NCBI RefSeq assembly: GCF_003122085.1
Contig: NZ_QEXV01000002.1
Coordinates: 115,758-179,757, forward strand
Direction of reading: 5' to 3'
From: Marinicauda salina
Lineage (GTDB): Bacteria > Pseudomonadota > Alphaproteobacteria > Caulobacterales > Maricaulaceae
DNA: 64,000 nucleotides
A model generated the notes under the pieces. It was not told where the DNA came from. It saw nothing but the letters and a program-made list of their open reading frames with translations, and ran no database searches. Both the position numbers and the translations under genes were made by a program. Positions 9,094-20,424 of this stretch are shown one piece after another (position 1 is the first letter of the stretch; each line of letters begins with the position of its first letter).

Positions 9094-10398
9094 ATGGCGG
9101 ACGCGCCGCACCACGACAAGACCGGCGGATTCTTCACCGACAGCCTCGGCGCCCGCGATCCGGAGATCGCCGATGCGATCGGCAAGGAGATCCGGCGCCA
9201 GCAGCAGCAGATCGAGCTGATCGCGTCGGAGAACATTGTTTCGCGCGCCGTCCTCGAGGCCCAGGGCTCTCCGCTGACCAACAAGTACGCCGAGGGCTAT
9301 CCGGGCAAGCGCTATTACGGCGGCTGCGAATTCGTCGACATCGCCGAGGATCTGGCGATCGACCGCGCCAAGCGCCTGTTCGATGCGGCCTACGCGAACG
9401 TCCAGCCCAATTCCGGCAGCCAGGCCAATCAGGCCGTCTTCCTCGCCCTGCTCAAACCCGGCGACAAGATTCTCGGCATGGACCTGTCGGCGGGCGGCCA
9501 CCTGACGCACGGCGCGAAGCCGAACATCTCGGGCAAGTGGTTCGAGGCGCATCACTACGGCGTGCGCGAGGACGACGCGCGCATCGACTATGACGCGCTG
9601 CGCGAGCAGGCGAAGGAGCTCCAGCCGCAGCTGATCATCGCCGGCGGGTCGGCCTATCCCCGCGTCATCGACTTCAAGGCGTTCCGCGAGATCGCCGACG
9701 AGGTCGGCGCGTACCTGCTCGTCGACATGGCGCATTTCGCCGGCCTCGTCGCCGGCGGCGCCTATCCCAATCCCGTGCCGTTCGCCGACGCGGTCACGAC
9801 CACGACCCACAAGACGCTGCGCGGCCCGCGCGGCGGCATGATCCTGTCGCGCGACGCCGATCTCGGGAAGAAATTCAATTCGGCGGTCTTCCCCGGTCTG
9901 CAGGGCGGTCCGCTGATGCATGTCATCGCCGCCAAGGCCGTGGCGTTCGGCGAGGCGCTGCAGCCGGAATTCCGCACCTACGCCGCTTCGGTGATCGAGA
10001 ACTGCCGGGCGATGTCCGCCGCGCTGTCGGAGGCCGGGCTCGATCTCGTCTCGGGCGGGACGGACAGCCATCTCGCGCTCGTCGACCTGCGGCCGAAGGG
10101 GCTGACGGGCAACATTTCCGAGCAGGCGCTCGAGCGGGCCAACATCACCTGCAACAAGAACGGCGTGCCGTTCGACCCGGAGAAGCCGATGGTGACGTCG
10201 GGGCTGCGCATTGGGTCGCCGGCGGGCACCACGCGCGGTTTCGGCGCGGCGGAGTTCCGCCGCGTCGGCGAACTGATGGCCGAAGTGCTCGACGGGCTGG
10301 CGGCGAACCCGGAGGGCGACGCCGCCGTCGAGGGACGTGTGCGTGACGAAGTGATCGCGTTGTGCGAGCGCTTCCCGATCTATCCCGAACTCGGCTAG
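9094..10398 (+). CDS. glyA: Serine hydroxymethyltransferase
   Basis: Converts serine and tetrahydrofolate to glycine and methylene-tetrahydrofolate; supplies one-carbon units and the glycine used by HemA. The 434-residue protein has the expected motifs: [27 protein letters not shown] in pieces from residue 45, the PLP lysine K240 in [14 protein letters not shown], and [13 protein letters not shown]. It heads a long forward gene series; nrdR follows after 12 bases, a glyA-nrdR order that is common in alphaproteobacteria. Confidence 0.98.
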   Translation: MADAPHHDKTGGFFTDSLGARDPEIADAIGKEIRRQQQQIELIASENIVSRAVLEAQGSPLTNKYAEGYPGKRYYGGCEFVDIAEDLAIDRAKRLFDAAYANVQPNSGSQANQAVFLALLKPGDKILGMDLSAGGHLTHGAKPNISGKWFEAHHYGVREDDARIDYDALREQAKELQPQLIIAGGSAYPRVIDFKAFREIADEVGAYLLVDMAHFAGLVAGGAYPNPVPFADAVTTTTHKTLRGPRGGMILSRDADLGKKFNSAVFPGLQGGPLMHVIAAKAVAFGEALQPEFRTYAASVIENCRAMSAALSEAGLDLVSGGTDSHLALVDLRPKGLTGNISEQALERANITCNKNGVPFDPEKPMVTSGLRIGSPAGTTRGFGAAEFRRVGELMAEVLDGLAANPEGDAAVEGRVRDEVIALCERFPIYPELG

Positions 10399-10410
10399 GA
10401 GATCCGCGCG

Positions 10411-10893
10411 GTGCGCTGCCCGTTCTGCAGTCATCCCGACACCCAGGTGAAGGACTCCCGTCCCGCCGAGGACGGGCAGGCGATCCGCCGGAGACGGCAG
10501 TGCCCGCAGTGCGCGGCGCGTTTCACCACCTTCGAGCGGGTGCATCTGCGCGATCTCAACGTCATCAAGAGCGACGGCAAGCGCGAGGCGTTCGACCGGG
10601 AGAAGCTGAGTCGCTCGGTCCTTCTCGCCGCCCAGAAGCGCGCCATCGACCGCGACCGCATCGAGCAGATGGTCTCGGGCATCGTCCGGCGCCTTGAGAG
10701 CGGCGGCGAGCCCGACGTGCCCTCGAAGAAGATCGGCGAGCTGGTGATGGAGGGGCTGCGCCACCTCGATACCGTCGCCTATGTCCGCTACGCCTCGGTC
10801 TACAAGGACTTCCGCGAGGTCGAGGACTTCTCCGCCTTCATCAAGGGCGAGCAGCTCTCCGGCGACGGCGAGGGCGGGGAAGAAGGCGAATGA
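10411..10893 (+). CDS. nrdR: Transcriptional repressor NrdR
   Basis: ATP/dATP-responsive repressor of ribonucleotide reductase genes. The 160-residue protein has the N-terminal zinc ribbon (C3, C6, C31, C34 in MRCPFC and QCPQC) followed by the ATP-cone domain (about residues 49-139, [16 protein letters not shown]). The start is GTG 10411 behind AGGAG at 10399-10403. The acidic tail is a little longer than usual. The stop overlaps the next start (ATGA). Confidence 0.96.
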   Translation: MRCPFCSHPDTQVKDSRPAEDGQAIRRRRQCPQCAARFTTFERVHLRDLNVIKSDGKREAFDREKLSRSVLLAAQKRAIDRDRIEQMVSGIVRRLESGGEPDVPSKKIGELVMEGLRHLDTVAYVRYASVYKDFREVEDFSAFIKGEQLSGDGEGGEEGE

Positions 10894-11567
10894 GCGACGG
10901 GCCGGTCTCCGCCCGCGTCACGCTCAAGCTCGCGACCTCGGCCGACGGCCGCATCGCGCTCGCCAACGGCGCCTCCCGATGGATCACGGGTCCCGAGGCG
11001 CGCGCGGCGGTTCACGAAATGCGCGCGAACCACGACGTCATCCTCACGGGCGCGGGCACCATCATCGCCGACGATCCGCAACTGACGGCGCGGCCGGACG
11101 GCGCGCAGGCCGCGCGCCAGCCGGCGCGCGCCATCCTCGATACGCGGTTGCGCACACCTGCGAACGCTCGCCTGTTCGAGGAAGGCGGCGCAGTGATCGC
11201 CTACCACGCCGAAGCTGACGACTCGCGCGCCGAGGCCCTCGCGGCCGCCGGCGCCGAGATCGTCCGGTTGGCGCAGGACGCCGACGGTCGCCCCGCTTTC
11301 GCGGCGGCGCTGGACGATCTCGCGCGGCGCGGCCTGACGCGCGTGATGGTGGAGGCCGGCGCCGGCGTCGCGACGTCCGCGCTGCGCTCCGGACGGGTCG
11401 ATCGGATCGACTGGTTCCGCGCGCCGGTCGTGCTTGGCGGGGATGCGCGGCCCGTGGTCGCGGCGCTCGGCCTTGAGACGCTCGCTGACGCGCCCAGATT
11501 CCGACGCGTCGACGTGCGCGCGTGCGGCGCGGACCTGCACGAAGTCTACGAACGGGACGCGAGCTGA
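10890..11567 (+). CDS. ribD: RibD-type pyrimidine reductase, deaminase domain absent
   Basis: NADPH-dependent reduction of the ribosylamino-pyrimidine intermediate of riboflavin synthesis. The 225 residues correspond only to the C-terminal reductase half of Rib[42 protein letters not shown] and the closing [14 protein letters not shown] are all present from residue 13 on. The zinc deaminase half (HAE and PCxxC motifs, about 145 residues) is missing, and no room exists for it because the ATG overlaps the nrdR stop. The deaminase must lie elsewhere in the genome, or a different enzyme replaces it. The gene is followed directly by ribE. Confidence 0.9.
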   Translation: MSDGPVSARVTLKLATSADGRIALANGASRWITGPEARAAVHEMRANHDVILTGAGTIIADDPQLTARPDGAQAARQPARAILDTRLRTPANARLFEEGGAVIAYHAEADDSRAEALAAAGAEIVRLAQDADGRPAFAAALDDLARRGLTRVMVEAGAGVATSALRSGRVDRIDWFRAPVVLGGDARPVVAALGLETLADAPRFRRVDVRACGADLHEVYERDAS

Positions 11568-12185
11568 ATGTTCACCGGAATCGTCACCGCGAAGGGGCGC
11601 GTGGAGCGTATCGAGGACGGGCCCGTGCGCCGGTTCGCGATCACGAGTCCCTACGATCCCGCCGGCGTCGATCTCGGGGCGTCGATCGCCCATGACGGCG
11701 CATGTCTGACGGTCGTCTCGGTCGAACCGGCCGGCGACGGCGCGCGGCACGTCGTCGAGGTGTCGCCGGAGACGCTGGCGCGCACGACCCTGGGCGAGTG
11801 GAGCGAGGGGACCGAGATCAATCTCGAGCGCAGCCTCCGCGTCGGGGATGAACTCGGCGGGCACATCGTGCAGGGCCATGTCGACGGCGTGGGAGAGGTG
11901 GTGGAGCGCACCGATGCCGACGGCTGGCTCACGCTGAAGGTTCGCGCGCCCCGCGCGCTCGCGAAATTCATCGCCGAGAAGGGATCGATCGCCGTCGACG
12001 GCGTGTCGCTGACCGTGAACGCGGTCGAGGCCGACGTGTTCAGCCTCATGATCATTCCGCACACCGCCGAGGTCACCACGCTGGGCCGCCTGCAGTCCGG
12101 ATCGAAGGTAAACCTTGAGGCCGACGTGATGGCGCGCTACGCCGCACGCCTCATGGAGGCTCCCGCCCAGGACGGCGCATCGTGA
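11568..12185 (+). CDS. ribE: Riboflavin synthase, alpha subunit
   Basis: Dismutates two 6,7-dimethyl-8-ribityllumazine molecules to riboflavin. The protein has 205 residues and the two homologous lumazine-binding barrels: the first begins MFTGIVTAKGRVE, and the second contains GHIVQGHVDGVGEV near residue 98 and SIAVDGVSLTVNAV near 142. It starts immediately after the ribD stop and overlaps the next gene by four bases (GTGA), so the rib genes are translationally coupled. Confidence 0.96.
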   Translation: MFTGIVTAKGRVERIEDGPVRRFAITSPYDPAGVDLGASIAHDGACLTVVSVEPAGDGARHVVEVSPETLARTTLGEWSEGTEINLERSLRVGDELGGHIVQGHVDGVGEVVERTDADGWLTLKVRAPRALAKFIAEKGSIAVDGVSLTVNAVEADVFSLMIIPHTAEVTTLGRLQSGSKVNLEADVMARYAARLMEAPAQDGAS

Positions 12186-13315
12186 GCGAACTCGACACCC
12201 CGCTTTCGCCCATCGAGGACATCATCGAGGACGCCCGCAACGGGCGGATGTTCATCCTCGTCGACGCGGAGGACCGCGAGAACGAGGGCGACCTGATCGT
12301 GCCCGCCCAGTTCGCCACGCCCGAGGCGATCAACTTCATGGCCAAGCACGGGCGCGGGCTGATCTGCCTGGCGCTCACCCAGGAGCGCACAGCCACGCTG
12401 GGCCTGCCGCTGATGAGCGCCCACAACCGGTCGCGCCAGTCGACGGCCTTCACCGTCTCGATCGAGGCGCGCGAGGGCGTGACGACAGGCATCTCCGCGC
12501 ATGATCGGGCCCGGACCATCGCCGCGGCGATCGATCCCGCCAACGGCCCCGAGGCGATCGTTTCGCCGGGTCATGTCTTTCCGCTGATGGCGCGCGACGG
12601 CGGCGTCCTCGTGCGCGCCGGCCATACCGAGGCGGCTGTCGACATCGCGCGGCTGGCCGGCGGCAATCCGGCCGGCGTGATCTGCGAGATCATGAACGAG
12701 GACGGCACCATGGCGCGGCTGCCGGACCTCGTCGGCTTCGCGCAGCGCCACGGTCTGAAGATCGGCGCGATCGCCGATCTCATCGCCTATCGCCGCCAGC
12801 ACGACCGGTTCGTCGAACGCCGCCTCGACAGCGAGGTGACGACGCACTGGGGCGGGCCGTTCAAGCTCGTCGTGTTCCGGTCGCTCGTGGACAATGTCGA
12901 GCATGTCGCGCTGGTGAAGGGGGAAGTGCGCAAGGACGCCCCGGCGCTCGTGCGCATGCACAAGGTGAGCTTCGCCGACGACGTCCTCGGCGCGGTGGGG
13001 CCGCGGGAAGGCCTCGTCGAGGACGGGGTGAAGGCGCTGTCGGAGCATGAGGGCCCGGCCGTGATGGTCTTCATCCGCGAGACCAACCCCTATGCGATCA
13101 CCGAGCGTTTCGGCGCGCCGCCCGCCGACGCGCCCGACCAGCGCGAAGAGCGGCGGTTGCGCGAATACGGCGTCGGGGCGCAGATCCTGCTCGATCTCGG
13201 CGTGAGGAAGATGATCCTGCTTTCGACCCGCCCTCAGAACATCGTCGGCCTCGAGGGCTACGGCCTCGAACTGGTCGAACAGCGCGTGATCGACGGAGAT
13301 GCGGATGGCGAATGA
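12182..13315 (+). CDS. ribB: 3,4-dihydroxy-2-butanone-4-phosphate synthase with degenerate RibA domain
   Basis: The N-terminal half (1-205) is an intact RibB enzyme making the four-carbon precursor of riboflavin: DAEDRENEGDL (28-38), HNRSRQSTAFTVSIEA from 81 and RAGHTEAAVD (145-154). The C-terminal half has the GTP cyclohydrolase II fold (LVRMHKVSFADDVLGA, EERRLREYGVGAQILLDLG), but the three zinc cysteines and the RQEGRG catalytic segment are absent. It is therefore of the RibB-RibX type rather than a working RibBA. The start is GTG 12182, overlapping the ribE stop. A separate GTP cyclohydrolase II is expected elsewhere. Confidence 0.92.
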   Translation: MSELDTPLSPIEDIIEDARNGRMFILVDAEDRENEGDLIVPAQFATPEAINFMAKHGRGLICLALTQERTATLGLPLMSAHNRSRQSTAFTVSIEAREGVTTGISAHDRARTIAAAIDPANGPEAIVSPGHVFPLMARDGGVLVRAGHTEAAVDIARLAGGNPAGVICEIMNEDGTMARLPDLVGFAQRHGLKIGAIADLIAYRRQHDRFVERRLDSEVTTHWGGPFKLVVFRSLVDNVEHVALVKGEVRKDAPALVRMHKVSFADDVLGAVGPREGLVEDGVKALSEHEGPAVMVFIRETNPYAITERFGAPPADAPDQREERRLREYGVGAQILLDLGVRKMILLSTRPQNIVGLEGYGLELVEQRVIDGDADGE

Positions 13316-13745
13316 GGCGCGGGTGCTGCTGGTCGCGGCGCCCTTCTACGAGGACATCACCGAGCAGCTGCTCGCCGGTGCGCGCGCCGCGCTCGACGCC
13401 GCCGGCGCGCGCTGCGAGACGCTCGAAGTGCCCGGCGCGTTCGAGATTCCCGGCGCGATCGCCATGGCCGAGGCCGGCGAAAACCCGTTCGACGGCTATG
13501 TCGGACTGGGTTGCGTGATCCGCGGCGAGACCAGCCATTACGACTATGTATGCGGGGAATCGGCGCGCGGCCTGATGGATCTAAGCCTGCGCGGCGTCGC
13601 GCTCGGCTACGGGATACTGACCGTCGAGAACATCAAGCAGGCCCGGGCGCGCGCCCATGTCGACCGCGGCGACAAGGGCCGCCACGCCGCCGAGGCCTGC
13701 CTCGCCATGATCGCCGCCCGCAATCGCTTCGGAGCATCCCGATGA
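13305..13745 (+). CDS. ribH: 6,7-dimethyl-8-ribityllumazine synthase
   Basis: Condenses the RibB and RibD-branch products to lumazine; normally forms hollow multimers. The protein has 146 residues with PFYEDITEQLLAGA, the VPGAFEIPGAI segment, GCVIRGETSHYDYVC and the LRGVALGYGILTVEN region of the active site. I chose ATG 13305 over ATG 13299 because the Shine-Dalgarno GGAG at 13295-13298 is then properly spaced. It overlaps both ribB (upstream) and nusB (ATGA, downstream). Confidence 0.95.
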   Translation: MANEARVLLVAAPFYEDITEQLLAGARAALDAAGARCETLEVPGAFEIPGAIAMAEAGENPFDGYVGLGCVIRGETSHYDYVCGESARGLMDLSLRGVALGYGILTVENIKQARARAHVDRGDKGRHAAEACLAMIAARNRFGASR

Positions 13746-14224
13746 CCGGCGCCGCCTCCGAAGACCGCGCACGCCTGCGTCGCGCCGCGCGCCTTTCCGC
13801 CGTCCAGGCGCTCTACCAGATGGAGGTGGCCGGGACCGGCGCGACGGAGGTCGTGCGCCAGTTCCGCGATCACCGCTTCGGACACGCCGGCGAACCGGGC
13901 GATTATCTCGAGGCCGATGAGGATTTCTTCGAGGACCTGCTGCACGGCGTAGTCGCCGCCCAGGACCGCGTCGACGAGGCGATCGGCGGCACGCTGCGCG
14001 AGGACTGGAAGCTCTCGCGTCTCGACGCGACGCTCCGCGCCGTGCTGCGCGCGGGCGCCTACGAGCTGCTGGAGCGCGCCGACGTTCCCGCGAAGGTCGT
14101 CATCAACGAGTATGTCGACGTCGCCCACGCCTTTTTCGAGAAGAGCGAACCGGGCTTCGTCAACGCCTCGCTGGAGGCGTTCGCGCGCAAGGTGCGCGCC
14201 GACGAATTCGCCGCGAAGGAGTAA
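13742..14224 (+). CDS. nusB: Transcription antitermination factor NusB
   Basis: Binds the boxA RNA with NusE in ribosomal RNA antitermination. The 160-residue all-helical protein shows the family start ARLSAVQALYQMEVAG and the conserved RLDATLRAVLRAGAYELLER and VVINEYVDVAHAFFEKSEPGFVN. The start overlaps the ribH stop (ATGA); ribH-nusB coupling is widespread in bacteria. Confidence 0.96.
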   Translation: MTGAASEDRARLRRAARLSAVQALYQMEVAGTGATEVVRQFRDHRFGHAGEPGDYLEADEDFFEDLLHGVVAAQDRVDEAIGGTLREDWKLSRLDATLRAVLRAGAYELLERADVPAKVVINEYVDVAHAFFEKSEPGFVNASLEAFARKVRADEFAAKE

Positions 14225-14229
14225 GCGCC

Positions 14230-15219
14230 ATGGCCGGGGAGGGCGAGTTCGAATACATCGCCCGCAGGCTCGCGCCCTTGTCGGCGGGCTTTCCCGGCGC
14301 GTTCGAGCTGAAGGACGACGCCGCCGTCATCGCGCCCTCGGCCGGCTGCGAACTCGTGGTCACCACCGATACCGTCGTCGCCGGCCGCCACTTTCCCGAC
14401 GACGAGGACCCCGCCATCGCCGCGCGCAAGGCGCTGCGGGTGAACCTGTCCGACCTCGCCGCGATGGGCGCGCGGCCGCTGGCCTATCTCACCAGCGTGG
14501 TCTGGCCGCACGACGCCGACCGCACGCTGATGGACGGCTTCGCCGACGGGCTCGAGGCCGAACGCGCGGTCTGGGCGCTGCCCCTGATCGGAGGCGACAC
14601 GACCAGCGGGCCGGGTCCGTGGACGATCACGATCACCGCGCTCGGGGAGTGCCCCGCCGGGCGCGCCGTTCGGCGGCGCGGCGCGCGGGCGGGCGACCGG
14701 CTGTTGGTGACGGGGACGATCGGAGACGGCCGGCTCGGTCTCGAATCCCTTGGCGGCGAAGCGGCGATCGCCGATCCGGAGGACGCCGCATGGCTCGAGG
14801 ATCGCTACCGCCTGCCGCAGCCGCGCCTCGCGATCGTCGAGGCACTGCGCGAGCACGCTCACGCCGCGGTCGATGTCAGCGACGGCCTGATCGCCGATGT
14901 CGGCCATATCGCGGAATCAAGCGGGGTCGCCGCCGCGATCGAGCTGAACCGGGTTCCGCTGTCGGGCGCGGCGCGACGCTGGGCCGAGGCGCAGCCGGAT
15001 GCGGGGCGGGCGCTGGCCCGCCTCGCGTCGGGCGGGGACGACTACGAACTCGCATGCGCGGTGGCGCCGGAAAATGTCGAAGGTTTCGCCCGCGCCTGTG
15101 CGGAGCAGGGCGTGGACGTCACGGAAATCGGCCGCTTCCGCGAGGGCGACGGCGGCGTGACCGTGACGATCAACGGAGCGCCGGTCGACATCGAGCAGGC
15201 GGGATTCACCCATTTTTGA
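14230..15219 (+). CDS. thiL: Thiamine-monophosphate kinase
   Basis: Phosphorylates thiamine monophosphate to the active diphosphate. The 329-residue protein has the ThiL order of motifs: FEYIARRLAPL at the start, KDDAAVI with the catalytic aspartates, the TTDTVVAGRHF substrate segment, LRVNLSDLAAMGARPL, GGDTTSGPGPW and DVSDGLIADVGHI. It starts five bases after nusB, a frequent alphaproteobacterial pairing. Confidence 0.95.
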   Translation: MAGEGEFEYIARRLAPLSAGFPGAFELKDDAAVIAPSAGCELVVTTDTVVAGRHFPDDEDPAIAARKALRVNLSDLAAMGARPLAYLTSVVWPHDADRTLMDGFADGLEAERAVWALPLIGGDTTSGPGPWTITITALGECPAGRAVRRRGARAGDRLLVTGTIGDGRLGLESLGGEAAIADPEDAAWLEDRYRLPQPRLAIVEALREHAHAAVDVSDGLIADVGHIAESSGVAAAIELNRVPLSGAARRWAEAQPDAGRALARLASGGDDYELACAVAPENVEGFARACAEQGVDVTEIGRFREGDGGVTVTINGAPVDIEQAGFTHF

Positions 15220-15243
15220 GGCCGCGGCGCGATACTCGCCGCC

Positions 15244-15738
15244 ATGATCGCCGCGCTCGCCAGCCTTGTCATTGCGCTCGCCGCTGCGCCGTCTTCACAC
15301 GATGGCGACGGATCGGGACGCGTGGACGAGCGCGGCCGCTACGTCTCCCGCGTCTCGCCGCCCAACGTCATCGCCGACCAGGCCCGGGCGACCGAGGAGG
15401 CCTTCATTCCCGACGAGGACTGCCGCAATGTCGACCTGCCGCCCATGGTCGTGCCTGTCGTCGCCGGCGAGCGGTTGAGCGCCTACGCCTTCGTGACCGT
15501 GCGGCTGTGCATGAGCGATCGCGCCGACCACTGGAATGTCCGCGACGAGCAGCATTTCCTCCTCGACCGGCTGGTGAAGACCGCTCACGCCGTTCCGTTC
15601 CGGAGCAGCGGGCGGGGCGCCTACGACCGCAGCGCGACCGAGGCGGCCTTCATCGCCGAGGCCGAGGCGATGATCGGCGAGGGCATGGTCGAGGAGATCC
15701 ATCTCCTCGGCGGCGACATCCGCCCGCTCAACAACTAG
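15244..15738 (+). CDS. Secreted protein of unknown function
   Basis: A 164-residue protein with a short hydrophobic leader (MIAALASLVIALAAAPSS) that looks like a cleavable signal peptide, so it is probably periplasmic. The mature part has LPPMVVPVVAGERLSAYAFVTVRLCM, here split as LPPMVVPVVAGERLS and AYAFVTVRLCM, and an acidic C-terminus. The arrangement recalls FliL-like periplasmic domains, but the match is too loose to name it. It lies between thiL and hppA, 24 bases after thiL, and may be the last gene of the rib-nusB-thiL transcript. Confidence 0.6.
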   Translation: MIAALASLVIALAAAPSSHDGDGSGRVDERGRYVSRVSPPNVIADQARATEEAFIPDEDCRNVDLPPMVVPVVAGERLSAYAFVTVRLCMSDRADHWNVRDEQHFLLDRLVKTAHAVPFRSSGRGAYDRSATEAAFIAEAEAMIGEGMVEEIHLLGGDIRPLNN

Positions 15739-15892
15739 ACGGGCCTCGACCCCGCGCGTTTGTTGCGCAGGGTTTCCCCATTATGCATAGTCGCGCGCAT
15801 CCTTCAGGGGGGCTGCGGCGCGCCTGATTCGTTCGGGGCGCCGGCCGATCGGGTCTCCCAATCAAAACAAGACCTGCAACGGGGAATTCACG

Positions 15893-18019
<2,127 letters not shown>

Positions 18020-18040
18020 GCGCGGCCCGGATCGTCTACG

Positions 18041-18075
18041 AGAAGGCCCCGGTCTCGTGACCGGGGCCTTTTTCT
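18041..18075 (+). terminator. Rho-independent terminator of hppA
   Basis: A perfect 10-bp stem, GGCCCCGGTC (18045-18054) / GACCGGGGCC (18059-18068), with loop TCGT, is followed by TTTTT (18069-18073). The preceding AGAA also allows partial function for the opposite strand gene bamE. Confidence 0.92.
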
Positions 18076-18106
18076 TTCCTGGCGCTGTGTCGGCGCGTGC
18101 GCAGCC

Positions 18107-18616
18107 CTAGGGACCGCCGTCCGGACGCGGCCCGCCCGCGCCGCCGGGCAGGTTCTGCTCGCCGCTGAACTGCTCGCTGGGAAGCCGGCCGACATTGCCG
18201 AGCAGCTGCTCGAGGATCGTCAGCTCGCGCCCGCGCGTCGGCGTCTCGCGGTCGACCAGCGCGATCACGCGGCCGTCCTCGAGCCCGTACTCGTCCACGC
18301 TGGCGACGGTCCCGTCGTCTTCGAAGCGCACGGCGATGATGCGGCGGGCGCGCGTATCGGGCCGCAGATAGGCCAGATATTCGCGCGTCGAGGTGATGTA
18401 GTACCAGGTGTCCTGCTCGAACACGCCGCGCGTCGAGGGATTGCCGAGCGCGGCGAGCACGGTCGCCTCATTGTCCTCGCCCGGCGTGAATTCGGGCACC
18501 TCGCCGTCGGAATAGCGATAGCCGTGGGTGCGCAGCGTCGGATTGCAGCCCGCGAGCGCGACGGCCCCGACGAGCGCGGCGACGCCGACTGCGGCGCGAA
18601 GCGATGGCTTATTCAT
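18107..18616 (-). CDS. bamE: Outer-membrane assembly lipoprotein, BamE (SmpA/OmlA) family
   Basis: Small lipoprotein subunit of the beta-barrel assembly machine. The 169-residue protein has a signal peptide ending in the lipobox LAGC (cysteine 24), then the SmpA/OmlA domain with TVLAALGNPSTRGVFEQDTWYY, split here as TVLAALGNPSTR and GVFEQDTWYY, and strands up to about residue 125. The glycine/proline-rich tail is a common alphaproteobacterial extension. It is divergent from the bc1 chaperone gene, with 110 bases of shared promoter region. Confidence 0.9.
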   Translation of the reverse strand: MNKPSLRAAVGVAALVGAVALAGCNPTLRTHGYRYSDGEVPEFTPGEDNEATVLAALGNPSTRGVFEQDTWYYITSTREYLAYLRPDTRARRIIAVRFEDDGTVASVDEYGLEDGRVIALVDRETPTRGRELTILEQLLGNVGRLPSEQFSGEQNLPGGAGGPRPDGGP

Positions 18617-18726
18617 TCCCGGCCCTCCGGAGGCGCCATGGTCGTCCGCGAGCGGACCTCGTTCGTTGACCTAACGTCCCGCAAGCTTAGCTTCAAGCGC
18701 GCCGTCACGGGAGTCGCGCAAGGCAC

Positions 18727-19269
18727 ATGTTCAAACGACTGTTCAGGAAAGGCCCGATGCGCGCGGTTGGCCGGCGGCTCTACGCCCAGCTGGTCGAGGC
18801 GGCGCGGCGCCCCGAGCTTTATGGCGAGCAGGGCGCGCCCGATACGGTCGACGGCCGCTTCGACATGATCGTACTCCACGCCGCGGTGCTGATGCGGAGG
18901 CTGCGGGAAGGGGATGAACCCGGCCGACAGGCCGCCCAGGCGGTGTTCGACGCCATGTTCGACGACATGGACGCGGCGCTGCGCGAAATGGGGACCGGCG
19001 ATCTCAGCGTCGGCAAGAAGGTCCGCAAGATGGCCGAAGCCTTCTACGGACGCGCCGCGGCCTATGACGAAGCGCTGGGAGAGCGCGACGAGGCGGCGCT
19101 GGCCGACGCCATCGAGCGTAATCTTTTCGACGCCGAAGCCGCCGACGGCCCCGGCGCGGCGTCGCGGCGCCTCGCGTCCTACGCGAGCGCCTGCGCGGCC
19201 GAATTGAACGATCAGGACGTGCAGGCCGTCATCGCCGGGGAGGCGCCGCGCTTTGCTGAGCTGCGTTGA
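18727..19269 (+). CDS. Ubiquinol-cytochrome c chaperone (CBP3/UQCC1 family)
   Basis: Assembly factor for the cytochrome bc1 complex, related to mitochondrial Cbp3. The 180-residue protein carries the family pattern: ARRPELYGEQGAPDTVDGRF (near residue 26), MIVLHAAVLMRRLRE, VFDAMFDDMDAALREMGTGD and KMAEAFYGRAAAY. In many relatives a DUF177 (YceD) gene stands between this gene and plsX; here only 96 bases separate them and none is present. Confidence 0.9.
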   Translation: MFKRLFRKGPMRAVGRRLYAQLVEAARRPELYGEQGAPDTVDGRFDMIVLHAAVLMRRLREGDEPGRQAAQAVFDAMFDDMDAALREMGTGDLSVGKKVRKMAEAFYGRAAAYDEALGERDEAALADAIERNLFDAEAADGPGAASRRLASYASACAAELNDQDVQAVIAGEAPRFAELR

Positions 19270-19365
19270 ACGGGCTCAGGCGCGCTTGCATCTCGAAGGT
19301 CATCCGGTAAGTTTCGCGCGCTGCGGCCGAGGCTGCAGCGCGGATTCGCTTGTTCGGTTTTGTTG

Positions 19366-20424
19366 ATGAATTCACCGCTCATTCTTTCAGTCGACGCGAT
19401 GGGCGGCGACGCGGCCCCGGAGATCGTCGTCGAGGGAGCGGCGGGTTTCCTGAAGGGCAGACGACGCCCCGTTCGCTTGCTTCTGCACGGCGACGCCGAG
19501 CGCATCGAGCCGCTGCTCGACAAGCATCCCGAGGTGCGCGCGGCCTCCGAGGTGCGCCACACCGCCGAAGAAGTCGACATGACGACGCGTCCCTCCGAGG
19601 CGGTGCGTCGAGCGCGCGGCTCGTCGATGTGGAACGCCGTGCACGCCGTGAAGGACGGCGAGGCCCATGTCGCGGTCTCGGCGGGCAACACCGGCGCGCT
19701 GATGGCGATCTCCAAGGTCATCCTGCGCATGAAGCCGGGCGTCCACAGGCCCGCCATCGCGGCGAGCTGGCCGGGCCCGAAGGGGTTCACGACCGTGCTG
19801 GATGTCGGCGCCAACGTTGACTGCACGCCGGCCCAGCTGGTCGAGTTCGCGGTGCTGGGCGAGGCCTTCCACCGCGCGCTGCGCGACGTGAAGCGGCCCA
19901 CGGTCGGGCTGCTCAATGTCGGCCAGGAGGAGCTCAAGGGCGACCAGGTCGTTCGCGACGCCGACACGCTGCTGCGCGAGGCCGAGCTCGACATGGACTA
20001 TCAGGGCTTCGTCGAGGGCGACGACATCTCGCTCGGCACGACCGACGTCGTCGTGACGGACGGCTTCACCGGCAATGTCGCGCTGAAGACCGCCGAGGGG
20101 ACCGCGCGCCTGCTGGGCGGCTGGATGAAGGAGGCGTTCACCGGTTCGGTTCTCGCCAAGGCGGGCGCCTTCCTGCTCAGCCTCAGCTCGCTCAGGCAGC
20201 TCCGCGAGCGGATGGATCCCGGCAACGTCAACGGCGGCGTGTTCCTCGGCCTGAACGGCGTGGTGGTGAAGAGCCACGGGGGCGCGACGGGGCCGAGCTT
20301 CGCGACCGCGCTGCGGATCGCGCTCGAGATGGCCGACAGCGACTTCCTGACCGAAATCGAACAGAACCTGTCCCGCCTCTCGGCGACTGAAGAGCGGATG
20401 GCCGAGAAAAAGGAAACCGCGTGA
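19366..20424 (+). CDS. plsX: Phosphate acyltransferase PlsX
   Basis: Makes acyl-phosphate from acyl-ACP for phosphatidic acid synthesis. The protein has 352 residues, with [19 protein letters not shown] at the start, [13 protein letters not shown] near residue 103, and [18 protein letters not shown] and [11 protein letters not shown] in the second half. ATG 19366 is taken as start; two TTG codons directly before it are unlikely. The four-base overlap with fabH (GTGA) links phospholipid and fatty-acid initiation, a classic gene pair. Confidence 0.96.
   Translation: MNSPLILSVDAMGGDAAPEIVVEGAAGFLKGRRRPVRLLLHGDAERIEPLLDKHPEVRAASEVRHTAEEVDMTTRPSEAVRRARGSSMWNAVHAVKDGEAHVAVSAGNTGALMAISKVILRMKPGVHRPAIAASWPGPKGFTTVLDVGANVDCTPAQLVEFAVLGEAFHRALRDVKRPTVGLLNVGQEELKGDQVVRDADTLLREAELDMDYQGFVEGDDISLGTTDVVVTDGFTGNVALKTAEGTARLLGGWMKEAFTGSVLAKAGAFLLSLSSLRQLRERMDPGNVNGGVFLGLNGVVVKSHGGATGPSFATALRIALEMADSDFLTEIEQNLSRLSATEERMAEKKETA

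Noticed and set aside
8848..10764. 638-codon minus-strand frame opposite glyA and nrdR
   Set aside because: Shadow of high-GC coding; composition is not protein-like and both sense genes are certain.
10399..10890. Possible FMN riboswitch before the riboflavin genes
   Set aside because: ribD overlaps nrdR by four bases and no leader space exists; no FMN-element pattern was seen in the gaps upstream.
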